DNA from: Yersinia mollaretii ATCC 43969
GTDB taxonomy: Bacteria > Pseudomonadota > Gammaproteobacteria > Enterobacterales > Enterobacteriaceae
Assembly (NCBI RefSeq): GCF_013282725.1
Contig: NZ_CP054043.1
Location: forward strand, 4,340,001-4,404,000
Length of the DNA stretch: 64,000 nucleotides
Direction: 5' to 3'
In this document: piece after piece, positions 24,760 through 34,462 of the stretch
Numbering within the stretch: position 1 is the first letter of the stretch
Layout of the letters: each line of letters starts with the position of its first letter
Position numbers and translations under genes: made by a program
The notes under the pieces: model-generated
Database searches by the model: none
The model's input: only the letters and a program-made list of their open reading frames with translations
Told to the model about the DNA's origin: nothing

Positions 24760-25629
24760 TTAGCGGCTGGCAAAGGTATTGCAGCTATTGGGGTCGCCAC
24801 TGTCGAATCCACGTTTAAACCAAGTATAACGTTGCTGTGAGGTGCCGTGCGTGAAGCTGTCAGGCACCACGCGCCCTTGGCTCTGCTGCTGGAGTCGGTC
24901 ATCACCAATGGCCTGCGCGGCATTCAGAGCCTCTTGCAAGTCCCCGACCTCCAGCACTTGCTGTTCGTCCATCGCTTTGCCCCACACGCCCGCAAAACAG
25001 TCTGCCTGCAACTCCATTTTGACCGATAGGCGATTGGCCTCTGCTTGCGTCGCGCCCTGTTGCTGTTGGCGCACTTTGGTGTCGATGCCCATTAAGTGCT
25101 GCACATGGTGCCCCACTTCGTGAGCAATCACATAGGCTTGCGCGAAATCACCGTCTGCTCCCAGCTTGTTTTTCATCTCTTCGTAGAAAGATAAATCGAT
25201 ATAAACCGTGCTGTCTGCCGGGCAGTAAAATGGCCCCATCACTGATTGTCCGGTGCCGCAGCCAGTGCGGGTTGCGCCACGGTACATCACCAATTTAGGT
25301 TCTTGATAGGTGCGGCCCATTTTCTGGAAAATCGGTTTCCAGGTATCTTCCGTGTCCGCCAGAATCACCGAGGTGAACTTGGCATACTGGTCATCTTTGG
25401 CGCTGATGGAGCTTGATGAGCGCGGCGGTGCCTGAGTTTGCGACATGGGATCACTGCCATTCAACAGTGGCGTCAGATCAACCCCATAGTAGCCCGCGAC
25501 CAGCACCACAATCAGGATGACAATGCCGCCCTTGCCGCCAATCGGCGGTCGAAATCCACCGCCACCACCGGATGAGTCACCCCGCCGATCTTCTACATTG
25601 TCACTTTCGCGACGACCTTGCCAACGCAT
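24760..25629 (-). CDS. ypfJ: YpfJ, neutral zinc metallopeptidase (membrane-anchored)
   Basis: The 289-aa protein has a glycine-rich cytoplasmic start, one TM segment ([18 protein letters not shown], about 35-52) and a periplasmic metalloprotease domain with the zincin motif HEVGHHVQ and a downstream [11 protein letters not shown]lu ligand. Matching cysteines (GCGTG, FYCPAD, SCNTF) suggest disulfides. Substrate is unknown. A hairpin (TGCCGGC/GCCGGCA, about 24685-24707) lies in the gap to the next gene but lacks a T-tail. Confidence 0.93.
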   Translation of the reverse strand: MRWQGRRESDNVEDRRGDSSGGGGGFRPPIGGKGGIVILIVVLVAGYYGVDLTPLLNGSDPMSQTQAPPRSSSSISAKDDQYAKFTSVILADTEDTWKPIFQKMGRTYQEPKLVMYRGATRTGCGTGQSVMGPFYCPADSTVYIDLSFYEEMKNKLGADGDFAQAYVIAHEVGHHVQHLMGIDTKVRQQQQGATQAEANRLSVKMELQADCFAGVWGKAMDEQQVLEVGDLQEALNAAQAIGDDRLQQQSQGRVVPDSFTHGTSQQRYTWFKRGFDSGDPNSCNTFASR

Positions 25630-25738
25630 AGCTTTGCTCCCAAATATATTCCATACGTATTATCGTAGGAAATCAGAGAGCCTAATACCATTAAAAGTAC
25701 AAATGATTAATGCCACGGGGGAAAATAAGAAGAGTTGA

Positions 25739-25762
25739 GGGGGAGATAGAACTATCTCCCCT
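25739..25762 (-). terminator. Terminator of purC
   Basis: GGGGAGATAG and CTATCTCCCC form a 10-bp stem with a 3-4 base loop, 22 bp beyond the purC stop. Only a weak T-stretch follows on the minus strand. Confidence 0.65.
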
Positions 25763-25784
25763 TAAAACGTAATCGATTGCGCGG

Positions 25785-26498
25785 TTAGTCTAATTTTACG
25801 CCAATACGGTGCGCAACTTCTTCATAGGCTTCAATCAAACCACCCAAGCTCTGACGGTAGCGGTCTTTATCCATCTTGTTGAGGGTCTTCTTATCCCACA
25901 AGCGGCTGCCATCAGGTGAGAACTCATCACCCAATACCACTTCACCGTTGAACAGGCCAAATTCCAACTTGAAGTCCACCAAGATTAAGCCAGCATCGTC
26001 AAACAGCTTGCTCAGCACATCATTGGCTAAATAGCTCAGCTCTTTCATCCGCGCTAATTGTGCTTCTGTCGCCCAACCAAAGGTTTTGCAGTAAGACTCG
26101 TTAACCATCGGGTCATGCATCGCGTCGTTCTTCAAAAACAGATCAAACAGCGGTGGGTTCAGTTCCAAACCCTCTTCGATACCCAGACGTTTGACCAAGG
26201 AGCCAGCCGCGCGGTTACGGATAACGCATTCAACCGGGATCATATCCAGTTTTTTCACCAGCACTTCGGTATCAGACAGCAAACGCTCCATCTGAGTAGG
26301 AATTCCGGCCGCTTCTAATTTAGCCATAATAAAATGGTTAAATTTGTTGTTTACCATGCCCTTACGATCGAATTGCTCAATGCGCTGACCATCCAGTGCT
26401 GACGTATCGTTACGGAACTCCAATACCAATAGGTCAGGATTTTCGGTGGTGTAGACGGTCTTCGCCTTCCCACGATACAACTCAGCTAGCTTTTGCAT
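25785..26498 (-). CDS. purC: SAICAR synthetase (phosphoribosylaminoimidazole-succinocarboxamide synthase)
   Basis: The 237-aa cytoplasmic enzyme of purine synthesis joins aspartate to CAIR using ATP. Motifs include [15 protein letters not shown] at the nucleotide site and [13 protein letters not shown] and LVDFKLEFG in the catalytic region; length matches E. coli (237). GGAG lies eight bases before ATG 26498. I see no PurR box in the upstream 60 bp. An ERIC separates it from bamC. Confidence 0.98.
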   Translation of the reverse strand: MQKLAELYRGKAKTVYTTENPDLLVLEFRNDTSALDGQRIEQFDRKGMVNNKFNHFIMAKLEAAGIPTQMERLLSDTEVLVKKLDMIPVECVIRNRAAGSLVKRLGIEEGLELNPPLFDLFLKNDAMHDPMVNESYCKTFGWATEAQLARMKELSYLANDVLSKLFDDAGLILVDFKLEFGLFNGEVVLGDEFSPDGSRLWDKKTLNKMDKDRYRQSLGGLIEAYEEVAHRIGVKLD

Positions 26499-26551
26499 CT
26501 TAATTACTCCAGTAATGTGAAATGTAACTCGCCATAAAATGACTAAGCCCT

Positions 26552-26669
26552 AAATAATTCGAGTTGCAGGAAGGCGGCAAGAGAGAGAACCCCGAGGAGC
26601 TTACATCAGTAAGTGATTCGGGTTATTGAACATAGCCAACGCACATGCAGCTTGAAGTATGAGGGGGTT
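26552..26669. repeat. ERIC element between bamC and purC
   Basis: Canonical core ACCCCGAGGAGCTTACATCA-GTAAGTGATTCGGG with flanking TTGCAGGAAGGCGGCAAG and GCAGCTTGAAG. It would be transcribed in any bamC-purC read-through message. Confidence 0.85.
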
Positions 26670-26689
26670 AAAGGGGCCGAAGCCCCTTT
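26670..26689 (-). terminator. Hairpin terminator at the bamC 3' end
   Basis: AAAGGGGC (26670-26677) pairs with GCCCCTTT (26682-26689) around CGAA; on the minus strand the loop is TTCG. It starts four bases beyond the bamC stop. Confidence 0.6.
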
Positions 26690-26693
26690 GGTT

Positions 26694-27752
26694 TTATTGG
26701 GTATTTGTGGCGCTTGTCTGGCTAAACGCCGCCTGGAACACCGCGACCAGCGCATCATTCTGCGACTGGGTTAGGGTGTGCCCTTTCGGGCCGATGAATT
26801 GCAAGCTACTGCGGTTATCAAGGTCACCGACTTGCAGCTTGTAATCACCTTCTGGCAATTCAGGGTCTTTAGCTCCCAACGCATCCCAGCTACTGCTGCT
26901 CATGGATTTGTTGGTCACATTGATTGAGCCTTGCGGACGGCTGCGGTCAGTCACTTTCATGCCGACTTTCTCAAGTGCGGCGGGCAGACGCTCCCACAGC
27001 ACAGCATAAGGTGCGCGGACAATCAGTTGTGGTAGACCCGTGTCATCGCTGCCGCTTTGCACGTCGAGTGTACCCACTTTACGGGCAGCTTGACTGCTTT
27101 CGCTGTCAGAACGGACCTTATCCAAGCCTTCGATAATGGCATTCAGCATTGCGCCATTGTAGCGCTGGATTTCGGTATAGCTGGTAATGGGCTGACCGCC
27201 CTGCTGTAAAGCAAGGGATTTCACCACCAAGACCAACTGATAACCCTGCTCCTGCACACTTATCTGATAACGGCCTTCAAACTGTACGTCTTCATCAGCG
27301 CGATTCCATTTAACCCAATCCGTGGTCAAGGTTTGGCTGGCATCCTGACGGCTGGCTATCGCCCAGTTTTTATCTTGAAGGACGCGGGTCACCTGCGCCC
27401 ACAGATTACGGTTTTGCGGGCTATTTTCTAACAATAGCTTGCTGGTATCGTTAGCATTTTCAGCGCGAGAGCCGCTTAACAATGCCAGGGGTTGTACCGG
27501 AGGACGGATGTCCAACTGCTTACCCACAGCGCCTTGAGAGTTGACGGTACGGACATCAAAATCGCCATTTTGTACTGGCAGAATCATTCCTGCGGGTGAG
27601 TTAAGCGGTTTCAGCCCCGGTGCTTCCAGATAAGATTCGTCACCGCCAACCTGGCGTTTGTAGCGTTGGTCAGTGGTACAGCCTGCTAGCAGCATGGCCA
27701 GCGAAACACCCACTACCGTGACTACCGTCGACTTTTGCAATGTTATTGCCAT
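26694..27752 (-). CDS. bamC: Outer membrane assembly lipoprotein BamC
   Basis: The 352-aa lipoprotein precursor has the lipobox LLAGC (Cys about 25) and the conserved unstructured segment [21 protein letters not shown], which in E. coli binds BamD. Two helix-grip domains follow. It is part of the BamABCDE machine that inserts beta-barrel proteins. ATG 27752 with AGGGA is the start; the TTG at 27755 is rejected. It is 16 bp after dapA and surely co-transcribed. Confidence 0.95.
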   Translation of the reverse strand: MAITLQKSTVVTVVGVSLAMLLAGCTTDQRYKRQVGGDESYLEAPGLKPLNSPAGMILPVQNGDFDVRTVNSQGAVGKQLDIRPPVQPLALLSGSRAENANDTSKLLLENSPQNRNLWAQVTRVLQDKNWAIASRQDASQTLTTDWVKWNRADEDVQFEGRYQISVQEQGYQLVLVVKSLALQQGGQPITSYTEIQRYNGAMLNAIIEGLDKVRSDSESSQAARKVGTLDVQSGSDDTGLPQLIVRAPYAVLWERLPAALEKVGMKVTDRSRPQGSINVTNKSMSSSSWDALGAKDPELPEGDYKLQVGDLDNRSSLQFIGPKGHTLTQSQNDALVAVFQAAFSQTSATNTQ

Positions 27753-27768
27753 CAAATTTCCCTAAGAG

Positions 27769-28650
27769 TTACAGCAAACCTGCGCTTTTCAGCGCGTCTT
27801 CCACAATCCGTTTAGCCGGATCAGTCAGCGGGGTCATGGGCAGACGCAAAGTGTCATTCGCCATGAGTCCCAGTTGCTTTGCGGCCCATTTCACCGGAAT
27901 TGGGTTTGCTTCTACAAATAAATGCTGATGCAGTGGCATCAAGCGCTGATTCAAACGGCGTGCTTCTGCAAAGTTGCCTTGTGCCGCTAATGCACAAAGT
28001 TCAGCCATTTCACGTGCAGCGATGTTCGCCGTCACGGAAATAACCCCTTTGCCGCCCAGTTGCATAAAGTCTAGCCCGCTAGCATCGTCACCACTGAGCA
28101 GGATGAAATCTTCATCATCAACCAGCACTTGGATCTGACTAACACGACTTAAGTTCCCTGTTGCCTCTTTAACAGCAACAATATTTTTAATCTTGGCTAA
28201 GCGGGCAATGGTTGGCGGCAACATATCGCAACCGGTACGCGAAGGCACATTATAGAGAATTTGGGGCAAATCGGTACTTTCAGCAATCGCTTTGAAGTGC
28301 TGATATAGCCCTTCCTGCATTGGCCGATTGTAATATGGCGTCACAGTCAAGCAACCCACAACACCGGTGTTATTGAATCGTTGCGTGAGAGAAATGGCTT
28401 CGGAGGTGGCATTAGCGCCGGTTCCAGCAATGATGGGAATGCGGCCATCAGCCAGTTCGAGGGTCTGCATGACCACATCGACATGCTCGTCATGGTTCAG
28501 TGTGGCAGACTCACCCGTGGTGCCCACGGAGACAATCGCCGCAGTACCGCTGGCGACATGATAATCAATCAGTTTCTTCAGGCTCGCACGATCGACAGCA
28601 CCTTTGTCGTCCATCGGCGTTACCAGTGCAACTATGCTACCTGTAAACAT
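27769..28650 (-). CDS. dapA: 4-hydroxy-tetrahydrodipicolinate synthase DapA
   Basis: The 293-aa TIM-barrel aldolase condenses pyruvate and aspartate semialdehyde, the first committed step toward diaminopimelate/lysine. The pyruvate-binding region [10 protein letters not shown], the Tyr in YYNRP and the Schiff-base Lys in VAVKEATG are present. Homology supports ATG 28650 ([12 protein letters not shown]); an upstream ATG at 28686 has a purine-rich GGTGGGGGTGG leader and would add 12 residues. It is divergent from gcvR and upstream of bamC as in E. coli. Confidence 0.96.
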   Translation of the reverse strand: MFTGSIVALVTPMDDKGAVDRASLKKLIDYHVASGTAAIVSVGTTGESATLNHDEHVDVVMQTLELADGRIPIIAGTGANATSEAISLTQRFNNTGVVGCLTVTPYYNRPMQEGLYQHFKAIAESTDLPQILYNVPSRTGCDMLPPTIARLAKIKNIVAVKEATGNLSRVSQIQVLVDDEDFILLSGDDASGLDFMQLGGKGVISVTANIAAREMAELCALAAQGNFAEARRLNQRLMPLHQHLFVEANPIPVKWAAKQLGLMANDTLRLPMTPLTDPAKRIVEDALKSAGLL

Positions 28651-28832
28651 TCGATTTTCTGTAATTACCGGACTTCCCGTAGACATTGACCACCCCCACC
28701 TTAAACAAGTTACTCATGGTACTTTTGACCTCTATCCAAAAGCAAGCAAACAACTGTGTTGTAAGCGCTTGGCAGCAGGTTTTTTTTGTGTTTACCATGG
28801 TAACCCCAAAGAGCATGACAGGAAGAGCGATT

Positions 28833-29402
28833 TTGCCGCAGCTTGATGAACATTATCTGGTCATTACCGCACTGGGTGCTGACCGCCCTGGAATCGTCAA
28901 TACTATCACCCGCCATGTCAGTAGCTGCGGTTGTAATATTGAAGATAGCCGACTGGCTATGTTCGGTGAAGAGTTCACCTTTATTATGCTGCTTTCAGGC
29001 AGTTGGAATGCCATTACTCTGCTGGAATCAACCTTGCCGCAAAAAGGCGCAGAGCTTGATTTGTTGATTGTGATGAAGCGTACCAATGCCCAAGACCAGA
29101 AAGCGATGCCAGCGACAGTATGGGTAAAAGTGGAAGTGAATGACTCCCCACATATTATTGAACGCTTTACCAACCTGTTCCATTGCCACAATATGAATAT
29201 CGCGGAGTTGGTTTCTAAAACTCAATCGGCGGAAAGCGATACGCCTCCTCGGTTGCATATTCAGATAAGTGCACACAGTCCCGCCAGCCAAAACAGTTCG
29301 ATAATTGAACACGCTTTTTATCAGCTATGTACAGAACTCAATGCGCAAGGCAGTATTAGCGTTGTGAACTATCCACAGCATGACTCACGAATGGAGAGTT
29401 AG
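28833..29402 (+). CDS. gcvR: Glycine cleavage system transcriptional repressor GcvR (TTG start)
   Basis: The 189-aa protein has two ACT-type domains, the first beginning HYLVITALGADRPGIVNTITRHVSSCGCNIED, as in GcvR. GcvR binds GcvA and glycine to repress gcvTHP. The frame is open from 28686, but the extra residues look non-coding. TTG 28833 has AGGAAG seven bases upstream and gives the same spacing to HYLV as E. coli GcvR; ATG 28815 is the alternative. bcp follows after two bases. Confidence 0.92.
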   Translation: MPQLDEHYLVITALGADRPGIVNTITRHVSSCGCNIEDSRLAMFGEEFTFIMLLSGSWNAITLLESTLPQKGAELDLLIVMKRTNAQDQKAMPATVWVKVEVNDSPHIIERFTNLFHCHNMNIAELVSKTQSAESDTPPRLHIQISAHSPASQNSSIIEHAFYQLCTELNAQGSISVVNYPQHDSRMES

Positions 29403-29404
29403 TA

Positions 29405-29875
29405 ATGAGCCCATTGAAAGCCGGTGATTTAGCGCCGAAGTTTAGTTTGCCCGACCAAGATGGCGAGCAAATTAGTTTGGCCGACTTCCAGGGACAACGT
29501 GTCTTGGTCTATTTTTATCCTAAAGCCATGACACCGGGCTGTACTGTTCAGGCCTGTGGTCTGCGGGACAACATGGATGAATTAAAAAGCGCAGGCGTCG
29601 AAGTGCTGGGTATTAGCACCGATAAACCTGAAAAGCTGTCGCGTTTCGCAGAGAAAGAGCTGCTGAATTTCACTTTGTTGTCTGACGAAGATCATCAGGT
29701 TGCAGAGCAATTTGGCGTTTGGGGCGAGAAAAGTTTTATGGGTAAAACCTACGATGGTATCCACCGTATCAGCTTCTTAATTGATGCCGACGGTAAGGTG
29801 GAGCATGTGTTTGATAATTTCAAAACGACCAATCACCACGATATTGTGATGGACTATTTGCGCCAAAGCGCCTGA
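29405..29875 (+). CDS. bcp: Thiol peroxidase Bcp (atypical peroxiredoxin, PrxQ)
   Basis: The 156-aa cytoplasmic peroxiredoxin has the active-site region YPKAMTPGCTVQACGLRD with peroxidatic Cys in TPGC and a second Cys five residues later, as in E. coli Bcp. It reduces hydroperoxides using thioredoxin. It is co-transcribed with gcvR and followed by two near-identical terminators. Confidence 0.96.
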   Translation: MSPLKAGDLAPKFSLPDQDGEQISLADFQGQRVLVYFYPKAMTPGCTVQACGLRDNMDELKSAGVEVLGISTDKPEKLSRFAEKELLNFTLLSDEDHQVAEQFGVWGEKSFMGKTYDGIHRISFLIDADGKVEHVFDNFKTTNHHDIVMDYLRQSA

Positions 29876-29911
29876 GTCGTTTCGTTATCACTGCTACCCA
29901 TAAAAAGCAAA

Positions 29912-29935
29912 AAAGAGCGTTTAGGCGCTCTTTGA
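29912..29935 (+). terminator. First terminator after bcp
   Basis: AAAGAGCG (29912-29919) and CGCTCTTT (29926-29933) pair around TTTAGG, 36 bp past the stop codon. The following bases are GAG, so the T-tail is poor. Confidence 0.7.
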
Positions 29936-29942
29936 GTTTGTT

Positions 29943-30055
29943 GACAAAGTAGCTGATAGCTCAGTGAGTGAAGGGTTTACCGCACCTAGGGGCACTCCGG
30001 CGGCTCACGCCGCTACGACCCCAACGGCACGATTCCCCTTCATTTAATTTTGTCA
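29943..30055 (-). repeat. YPAL-like palindromic repeat, copy 2, flanked by a duplicated terminator
   Basis: The 113-bp element has terminal inverted repeats TGACAAA/TTTGTCA and an internal palindrome GGCGGC-TCAC-GCCGCT. In reverse orientation it matches 135-237. It lies between two copies of the hairpin AAAGAGCG-TTTAKG-CGCTCTTT, as expected for insertion into a terminator with target duplication, which is described for Yersinia YPAL elements. The name is given by analogy. Confidence 0.65.
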
Positions 30056-30063
30056 TCAGTCTG

Positions 30064-30091
30064 AAAGAGCGTTTATGCGCTCTTTTTTTAT
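30064..30091 (+). terminator. Second terminator after bcp
   Basis: AAAGAGCG (30064-30071) pairs with CGCTCTTT (30078-30085) around TTTATG and is followed by a run of T. It is the stronger of the two copies and sits just before the convergent perM stop. Confidence 0.85.
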
Positions 30092-30094
30092 TGA

Positions 30095-31159
30095 TTAATC
30101 CGCGTCAAGCGCCAGCTCTTCCGGCCAAGCATGGATAACGGCTTTGACCAAGGTCGCCAATGGGATAGCAAAGAACACCCCCCAAAAACCCCACATCCCG
30201 CCGAAAATAATCACAGACAGAATAATCACCAGCGGATGCAGATTGACCGCTTCCGAGAACAGCACAGGTACCAGCAAGTTGCCATCCAACCCCTGCACCA
30301 CCAGATAGGCGACAAACAGAGTCCAGAAATCCGCCCCCAGCCCCCATTGGAATAGCGCCACCAACACCACCGGGATGGTGACAATCACCGCACCAATATA
30401 GGGGATCAAAACCGAGAAGCCGACCAACACCGCCAGTAATAGCGAGTAATTCATGCCCATAATAAAGAACACTAAATAGGTAGCGATCCCCACAACCACC
30501 ATCTCCACCACTTTGCCGCGAATATAGTTAGTGATCTGCTGGTTCATCTCCAGCCAGACTTGCCCGGCAAGGCCACGGTTACGCGGCAAAACACGGCGCA
30601 CCGCATTCAACATCTGCTCTTTGTCCTTGAGCAGGAAAAATAGCATCAGCGGCACTAAAATCAGATAGATCGCCAGTGTCAGCAAGCCGATCAATGAGGC
30701 CACCGAGATTTTAACCACCGATTCCCCCATGCCAGACAGCTTGTTACGCAGATTCTCCGCCATCATATCGACGATGCCGGCATCCACCAGCGCGGGATAC
30801 CGCGAGGGCAATGTTTGCGCAAATGCGTTGAATTTATTCAGCATTTTCGGCATATCGGATATCAGATTATTACCCTGTTGCCAAACAGTCGGTGCCACGA
30901 CAAACACCGCCAGCAGTGTGATACCGCCGAAAACCACCAGTACGATAGTCGCGGCCCAAAGCCGTGAGCAGCCAATGCGCTGTAGCCGGGCAGTCGGCCA
31001 CTCCAGCAGATACGCCAGCACAATTGCCGCCAGTAGCGGAGCCAAAATACCGCTGAAGAAATAGAGAATGCAGAATCCAGCCAACAGAATAACCAGTAAA
31101 GCGATAACCTGCGGGTCGGTAAAACGGCGACGATACCACTGCAACAACAGCTCTAGCAT
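30095..31159 (-). CDS. perM: PerM, AI-2E family membrane protein
   Basis: The 354-aa inner-membrane protein of the AI-2E/UPF0118 family has about eight TM helices and family motifs in YLVLVPLM-like and NYIRGKVVEM regions and HPLVIILSVIIFGGMWGFWG. E. coli PerM is named as a putative permease of unknown substrate. ATG 31159 with AAGGAG nine bases upstream is chosen over 31183 and matches the E. coli start (MLE-L-QWYRRRF). It converges on bcp and diverges from bepA. Confidence 0.93.
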   Translation of the reverse strand: MLELLLQWYRRRFTDPQVIALLVILLAGFCILYFFSGILAPLLAAIVLAYLLEWPTARLQRIGCSRLWAATIVLVVFGGITLLAVFVVAPTVWQQGNNLISDMPKMLNKFNAFAQTLPSRYPALVDAGIVDMMAENLRNKLSGMGESVVKISVASLIGLLTLAIYLILVPLMLFFLLKDKEQMLNAVRRVLPRNRGLAGQVWLEMNQQITNYIRGKVVEMVVVGIATYLVFFIMGMNYSLLLAVLVGFSVLIPYIGAVIVTIPVVLVALFQWGLGADFWTLFVAYLVVQGLDGNLLVPVLFSEAVNLHPLVIILSVIIFGGMWGFWGVFFAIPLATLVKAVIHAWPEELALDAD

Positions 31160-31403
31160 CCGAAATTGCTCCTTAAATACCATGAAGAACCCGCAAATTG
31201 GCGTGTTCCTTAAACAGCCTCACTCAGCAGAGGCACGACCCGAAGGTCAAAATGATGTGTCGGCTCTTCCATAGCGCCATTGCCTTGGTATCCATTAAGC
31301 TATAACTATTTCTTTATATTCGCAGGCTAGCTAAGATAGTTGCGTGTCTCAGCAATGAATGTTGAACTTAGCCTTTGACCTATTTAATCCTATTTTTGTG
31401 ATC

Positions 31404-31529
31404 TATACCCAATAGATTTCAAGATGCAGGAAAGCGGCAAGCAAGAAAATTCCGATAAGCTGACATCAATAAGTGATTCGGTGATTACGTGCGGCCAATG
31501 CACCTGCAACATGAAAAATGACGGGTATA
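31404..31529. repeat. ERIC element upstream of bepA
   Basis: Full-length copy (126 bp) from TATACCCAATAGATTTCAAG to GAAAAATGACGGGTATA; the core is diverged (TTCCGATAAGCTGACATCAA). It lies 103 bp before the bepA ATG in the perM-bepA divergent region. The remaining ~370 bp of that region show no gene. Confidence 0.88.
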
Positions 31530-31632
31530 ACGCGTTTTCGTGATGATTGTACTGGAGAGCAGAGTAAGGAAGAAGAACTCTTACGCATCTCGGGGTCTAA
31601 TTGTCATTACATTAGCAGGGGCAGCTTCAGTT

Positions 31633-33120
31633 ATGACTTATCGATTTAGCAAAACAGGTCGGTTCAGTAAGAGAGTGATCGCAACACTGCTCAGTAGCTT
31701 GCTGCTCACCAGCACCCTCCCCGCGAGTGCCGAGACGCAAGACCTGCTGCCCGATATTGGTACTTCAGCAGGTGCCACCTTAAGCATCGATCAGGAGCTG
31801 GCAATGGGGGATTTCTATGTCCGCCAAATGCGAGCCAGTGCGCCACTCATTTATGATCCGTTATTGACGCAATATATCAATTCGCTGGGTAACCGGCTGG
31901 TGGCTAATGCCAACTCAGTGCGCACCCCCTTCCATTTCTATCTGGTCAATAACGACCAGATTAACGCCTTTGCTTTCTTTGGTGGCAACGTGGTGCTTCA
32001 CTCCGCGCTGTTCCGCTATACCGATAACGAAAGTGAATTGGCATCCGTACTGGCCCATGAAATATCTCATGTGACTCAACGCCACTTGGCTCGGGCCATG
32101 GAAGAGCAACAGCGCATGGCCCCGCTGACATGGGTCGGCGTTTTAGGCTCGATCTTGTTGACAATGGCCAGCCCACAAGCCGGTATGGCGGGCTTAAGCG
32201 GCACACTGGCGGGCGCTCAGCAAGGTATCATCAGCTTTACTCAGGGCAATGAGCAGGAAGCAGACCGCATTGGTATTCAAGTGCTGCAACGTTCAGGATT
32301 TGATCCGCAAGCCATGCCAAATTTCCTGCAAAAACTGGCCGATCAGTCACGATATGCGTCAAAACCGCCGGAAATGCTGCTGACACACCCCTTACCCGAT
32401 AGCCGATTGTCCGATGCCCGCAACCGCGCTAACCAAATGAAGCCACACCCAATCGCTTCATCACAAGATTATTTATTCGCCAAAGTTCGAATTCTGGGCA
32501 TGTATGGTTCAACAGAGAACAGCTTGACCCCCGACCTGCTGGACACCCTGAGTAAAGGCACGGTGCGCGAACAGTTGGCCGCTAAATATGGTCAGGCCAT
32601 TCTGCTATATCAGGCCAAGAAATACGATGAAGCCCGCAATCAGTTACAGCCGATCTTAACGCAGCAACCGGATAATATTTGGTTCCTCGATTTGATGACC
32701 GATATTGATTTGGGGCAAAACAGAGCGGCCGCCGCCATTTCTCGCCTGCAAGCCGCCACCGCGAAACAACAAAATGATGAGCCGGTATTGCAACTGAACC
32801 TCGCCAATGCCTACGTTCAAGGGGGGAAACCCGCTGAAGCCATCAAGCTATTACGCCGCTATACCTTCGCCAATCCAAATGACCCAAATGGCTGGGATCT
32901 GCTGGCGCAAGCCGCCGCTGCACTGGGTTTGCGTGATCAGGAGTTGGCCGCTCGAGCGGAGAGTTTGGCATTGAGTGGCAAGCTGACACAGGCTATCGGC
33001 CTGCTGAGCGATGCCAGTGCACGGGTGAAGTTGGGGAGTCTGGAACAAGCACGTTATGACGCCCGAATTGACCAGTTGCGCAAGCTCAATGAGCGTTTCC
33101 GTAAATACCAGAAGTCTTAA
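31633..33120 (+). CDS. bepA: Periplasmic metalloprotease/chaperone BepA
   Basis: The 495-aa precursor has a signal peptide ending near PASAE, an M48 protease domain with [10 protein letters not shown] and the Glu ligand in NEQEADRIG, and a C-terminal TPR region (from about 320). BepA promotes LptD assembly and degrades misassembled outer-membrane proteins. The frame starts at 31540, but ATG 31633 puts the signal peptide at the N-terminus. yfgD follows 11 bp later. Confidence 0.95.
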   Translation: MTYRFSKTGRFSKRVIATLLSSLLLTSTLPASAETQDLLPDIGTSAGATLSIDQELAMGDFYVRQMRASAPLIYDPLLTQYINSLGNRLVANANSVRTPFHFYLVNNDQINAFAFFGGNVVLHSALFRYTDNESELASVLAHEISHVTQRHLARAMEEQQRMAPLTWVGVLGSILLTMASPQAGMAGLSGTLAGAQQGIISFTQGNEQEADRIGIQVLQRSGFDPQAMPNFLQKLADQSRYASKPPEMLLTHPLPDSRLSDARNRANQMKPHPIASSQDYLFAKVRILGMYGSTENSLTPDLLDTLSKGTVREQLAAKYGQAILLYQAKKYDEARNQLQPILTQQPDNIWFLDLMTDIDLGQNRAAAAISRLQAATAKQQNDEPVLQLNLANAYVQGGKPAEAIKLLRRYTFANPNDPNGWDLLAQAAAALGLRDQELAARAESLALSGKLTQAIGLLSDASARVKLGSLEQARYDARIDQLRKLNERFRKYQKS

Positions 33121-33131
33121 GGAAAGTTACC

Positions 33132-33488
33132 ATGAAAGAGGTCACGATTTATCATAACCCACGCTGTTCTAAAAGCCGGGAAACACTTGCGCTAGTCGAG
33201 CAACAGGGCATCCAGCCACAAGTGGTGTTGTACTTAAACACGCCGCCGTCAGTGGAGACGTTAAAAAAGTTACTGCAACAGTTGGGATTTAGTGATGCAC
33301 GTCAGTTGATGCGCACCAAAGAGGATTTGTATCAAGATCTCAATTTGGCAGATAACGCGCTGACACAAGATCAATTGCTGCAAGCTATGCACGATAATCC
33401 CAAACTGATCGAGCGCCCTGTTGTGGTTTATCAAGGCAAAGCGCGTATTGGCCGCCCGCCAGAGCAGGTACTTGAAATTTTGCCGTAA
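33132..33488 (+). CDS. yfgD: ArsC-family reductase YfgD
   Basis: The 118-aa thioredoxin-fold protein has the ArsC active site NPRCSKSRETL (Cys 12) and RPVVVYQGKARIGRPPE, matching arsenate reductase (glutaredoxin-type) relatives. Arsenate activity is not certain since there is no ars operon. It follows bepA with AAGGAAAG as ribosome-binding site. Confidence 0.93.
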   Translation: MKEVTIYHNPRCSKSRETLALVEQQGIQPQVVLYLNTPPSVETLKKLLQQLGFSDARQLMRTKEDLYQDLNLADNALTQDQLLQAMHDNPKLIERPVVVYQGKARIGRPPEQVLEILP

Positions 33489-33494
33489 ATTGAC

Positions 33495-33550
33495 CGAATG
33501 AATCCCGATGAGCTGATTCATATTCATGCACTGACTAAAGTTCGTGAGAC
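33495..33550. repeat. Degenerate ERIC remnant between yfgD and hda
   Basis: GAATGAATCCCGATGAGCTGATTCAT and a later TTCGTGAG recall the ERIC core, but the ends are missing. Confidence 0.5.
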
Positions 33551-33609
33551 GATAGAGTAAATATCAGCGGGATCTTTGAGGTGGAGATAGGGCCAGGGGG
33601 CAGAAAGAG

Positions 33610-34311
33610 TTAAAGGTTAAGTGTCTCTTTGACAAAAGGAATGGTCAGCTTACGTTGTGCCGTAATGGAGGCCCGATCAAGCTGATTCAGCGTCGTAAAC
33701 AGGGTGCGCATCTCCCGATCCAGCCGCTTTAGCAAAAAGCGGCCAACATCTTCCGGCAATTCAAAACCCCGCAATTTGGCGCGCAACTGCAAAGCCTGCA
33801 ACTTTTCATCATCGGAGAGAGGCTGCAATTTATAGATCTGGCCCCAATCGAGGCGAGAAGCTAAATCAGGCAAACCGAGATTTAACTGCCGTGGCGGGCG
33901 ATCTCCGGTGATCAATAAGCGGGTACGGCCAGTTTCCACAATGCGGTTATAGAGATTAAACATCGCCATTTCCCACTGTTCGTCACCGGCAATGCACTCG
34001 ATATTATCAATACACACCAGCGCTAACTGCTCCATGCCATCCAGCACTTCCGGCACAAAATAGGCGCGTTTATCCAGCGGAACATAGCCTACGGCCTCGC
34101 CTTTTTGCGATAACTCAGCACAAGCAGCATGTAACAGATGGCTGCGGCCACCGCCTTCGCGTGACCAGAAATAGATATAACTGCCGTGGGATTGATGAAC
34201 AGCGGACTGGATCGCCGCTAATAGCGACGGGTTCTCCCCCGGATAAAAACTGGCAAAAGTTTCATCATCAGGAAGATAAAGTGGCAGTGAAAGCTGTGCC
34301 GGCGTATTCAG
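33610..34311 (-). CDS. hda: Hda, regulatory inactivator of DnaA (CTG start)
   Basis: The 233-aa DnaA-related AAA+ protein binds the sliding clamp and stimulates hydrolysis of DnaA-bound ATP. The N-terminal clamp-binding motif [11 protein letters not shown], the Walker A-like [16 protein letters not shown] (Walker B) and [11 protein letters not shown] (arginine-finger region) are all present. No ATG exists upstream of the coding region: the frame begins at CTG 34311, preceded by GAGGTG, and encodes [10 protein letters not shown] exactly as E. coli Hda, itself started at CTG. Gene finders that require ATG/GTG/TTG clip it to GTG 34056 and lose 85 residues. Confidence 0.95.
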   Translation of the reverse strand: MNTPAQLSLPLYLPDDETFASFYPGENPSLLAAIQSAVHQSHGSYIYFWSREGGGRSHLLHAACAELSQKGEAVGYVPLDKRAYFVPEVLDGMEQLALVCIDNIECIAGDEQWEMAMFNLYNRIVETGRTRLLITGDRPPRQLNLGLPDLASRLDWGQIYKLQPLSDDEKLQALQLRAKLRGFELPEDVGRFLLKRLDREMRTLFTTLNQLDRASITAQRKLTIPFVKETLNL

Positions 34312-34398
34312 AAAAGCACCTCAACCAACAAAACGGGCGGGAAAACAGGGAAAGCTTAACACAAAAAGTGACAACAGCATAAAAACCTGATCTGGGGT

Positions 34399-34450
34399 TA
34401 AAAAATGGCCGAACCGAGATAGGCGAACCGCAGATAACCGCGGCTCGGCC
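34399..34450 (-). terminator. Terminator after uraA
   Basis: On the minus strand TGGCCGAGCCG ... CGGTTCGGCCA forms a long imperfect stem, followed by T6. The middle has a further small stem. It begins 13 bp after the uraA stop. Confidence 0.85.
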
Positions 34451-34462
34451 AGATTTCACTTT

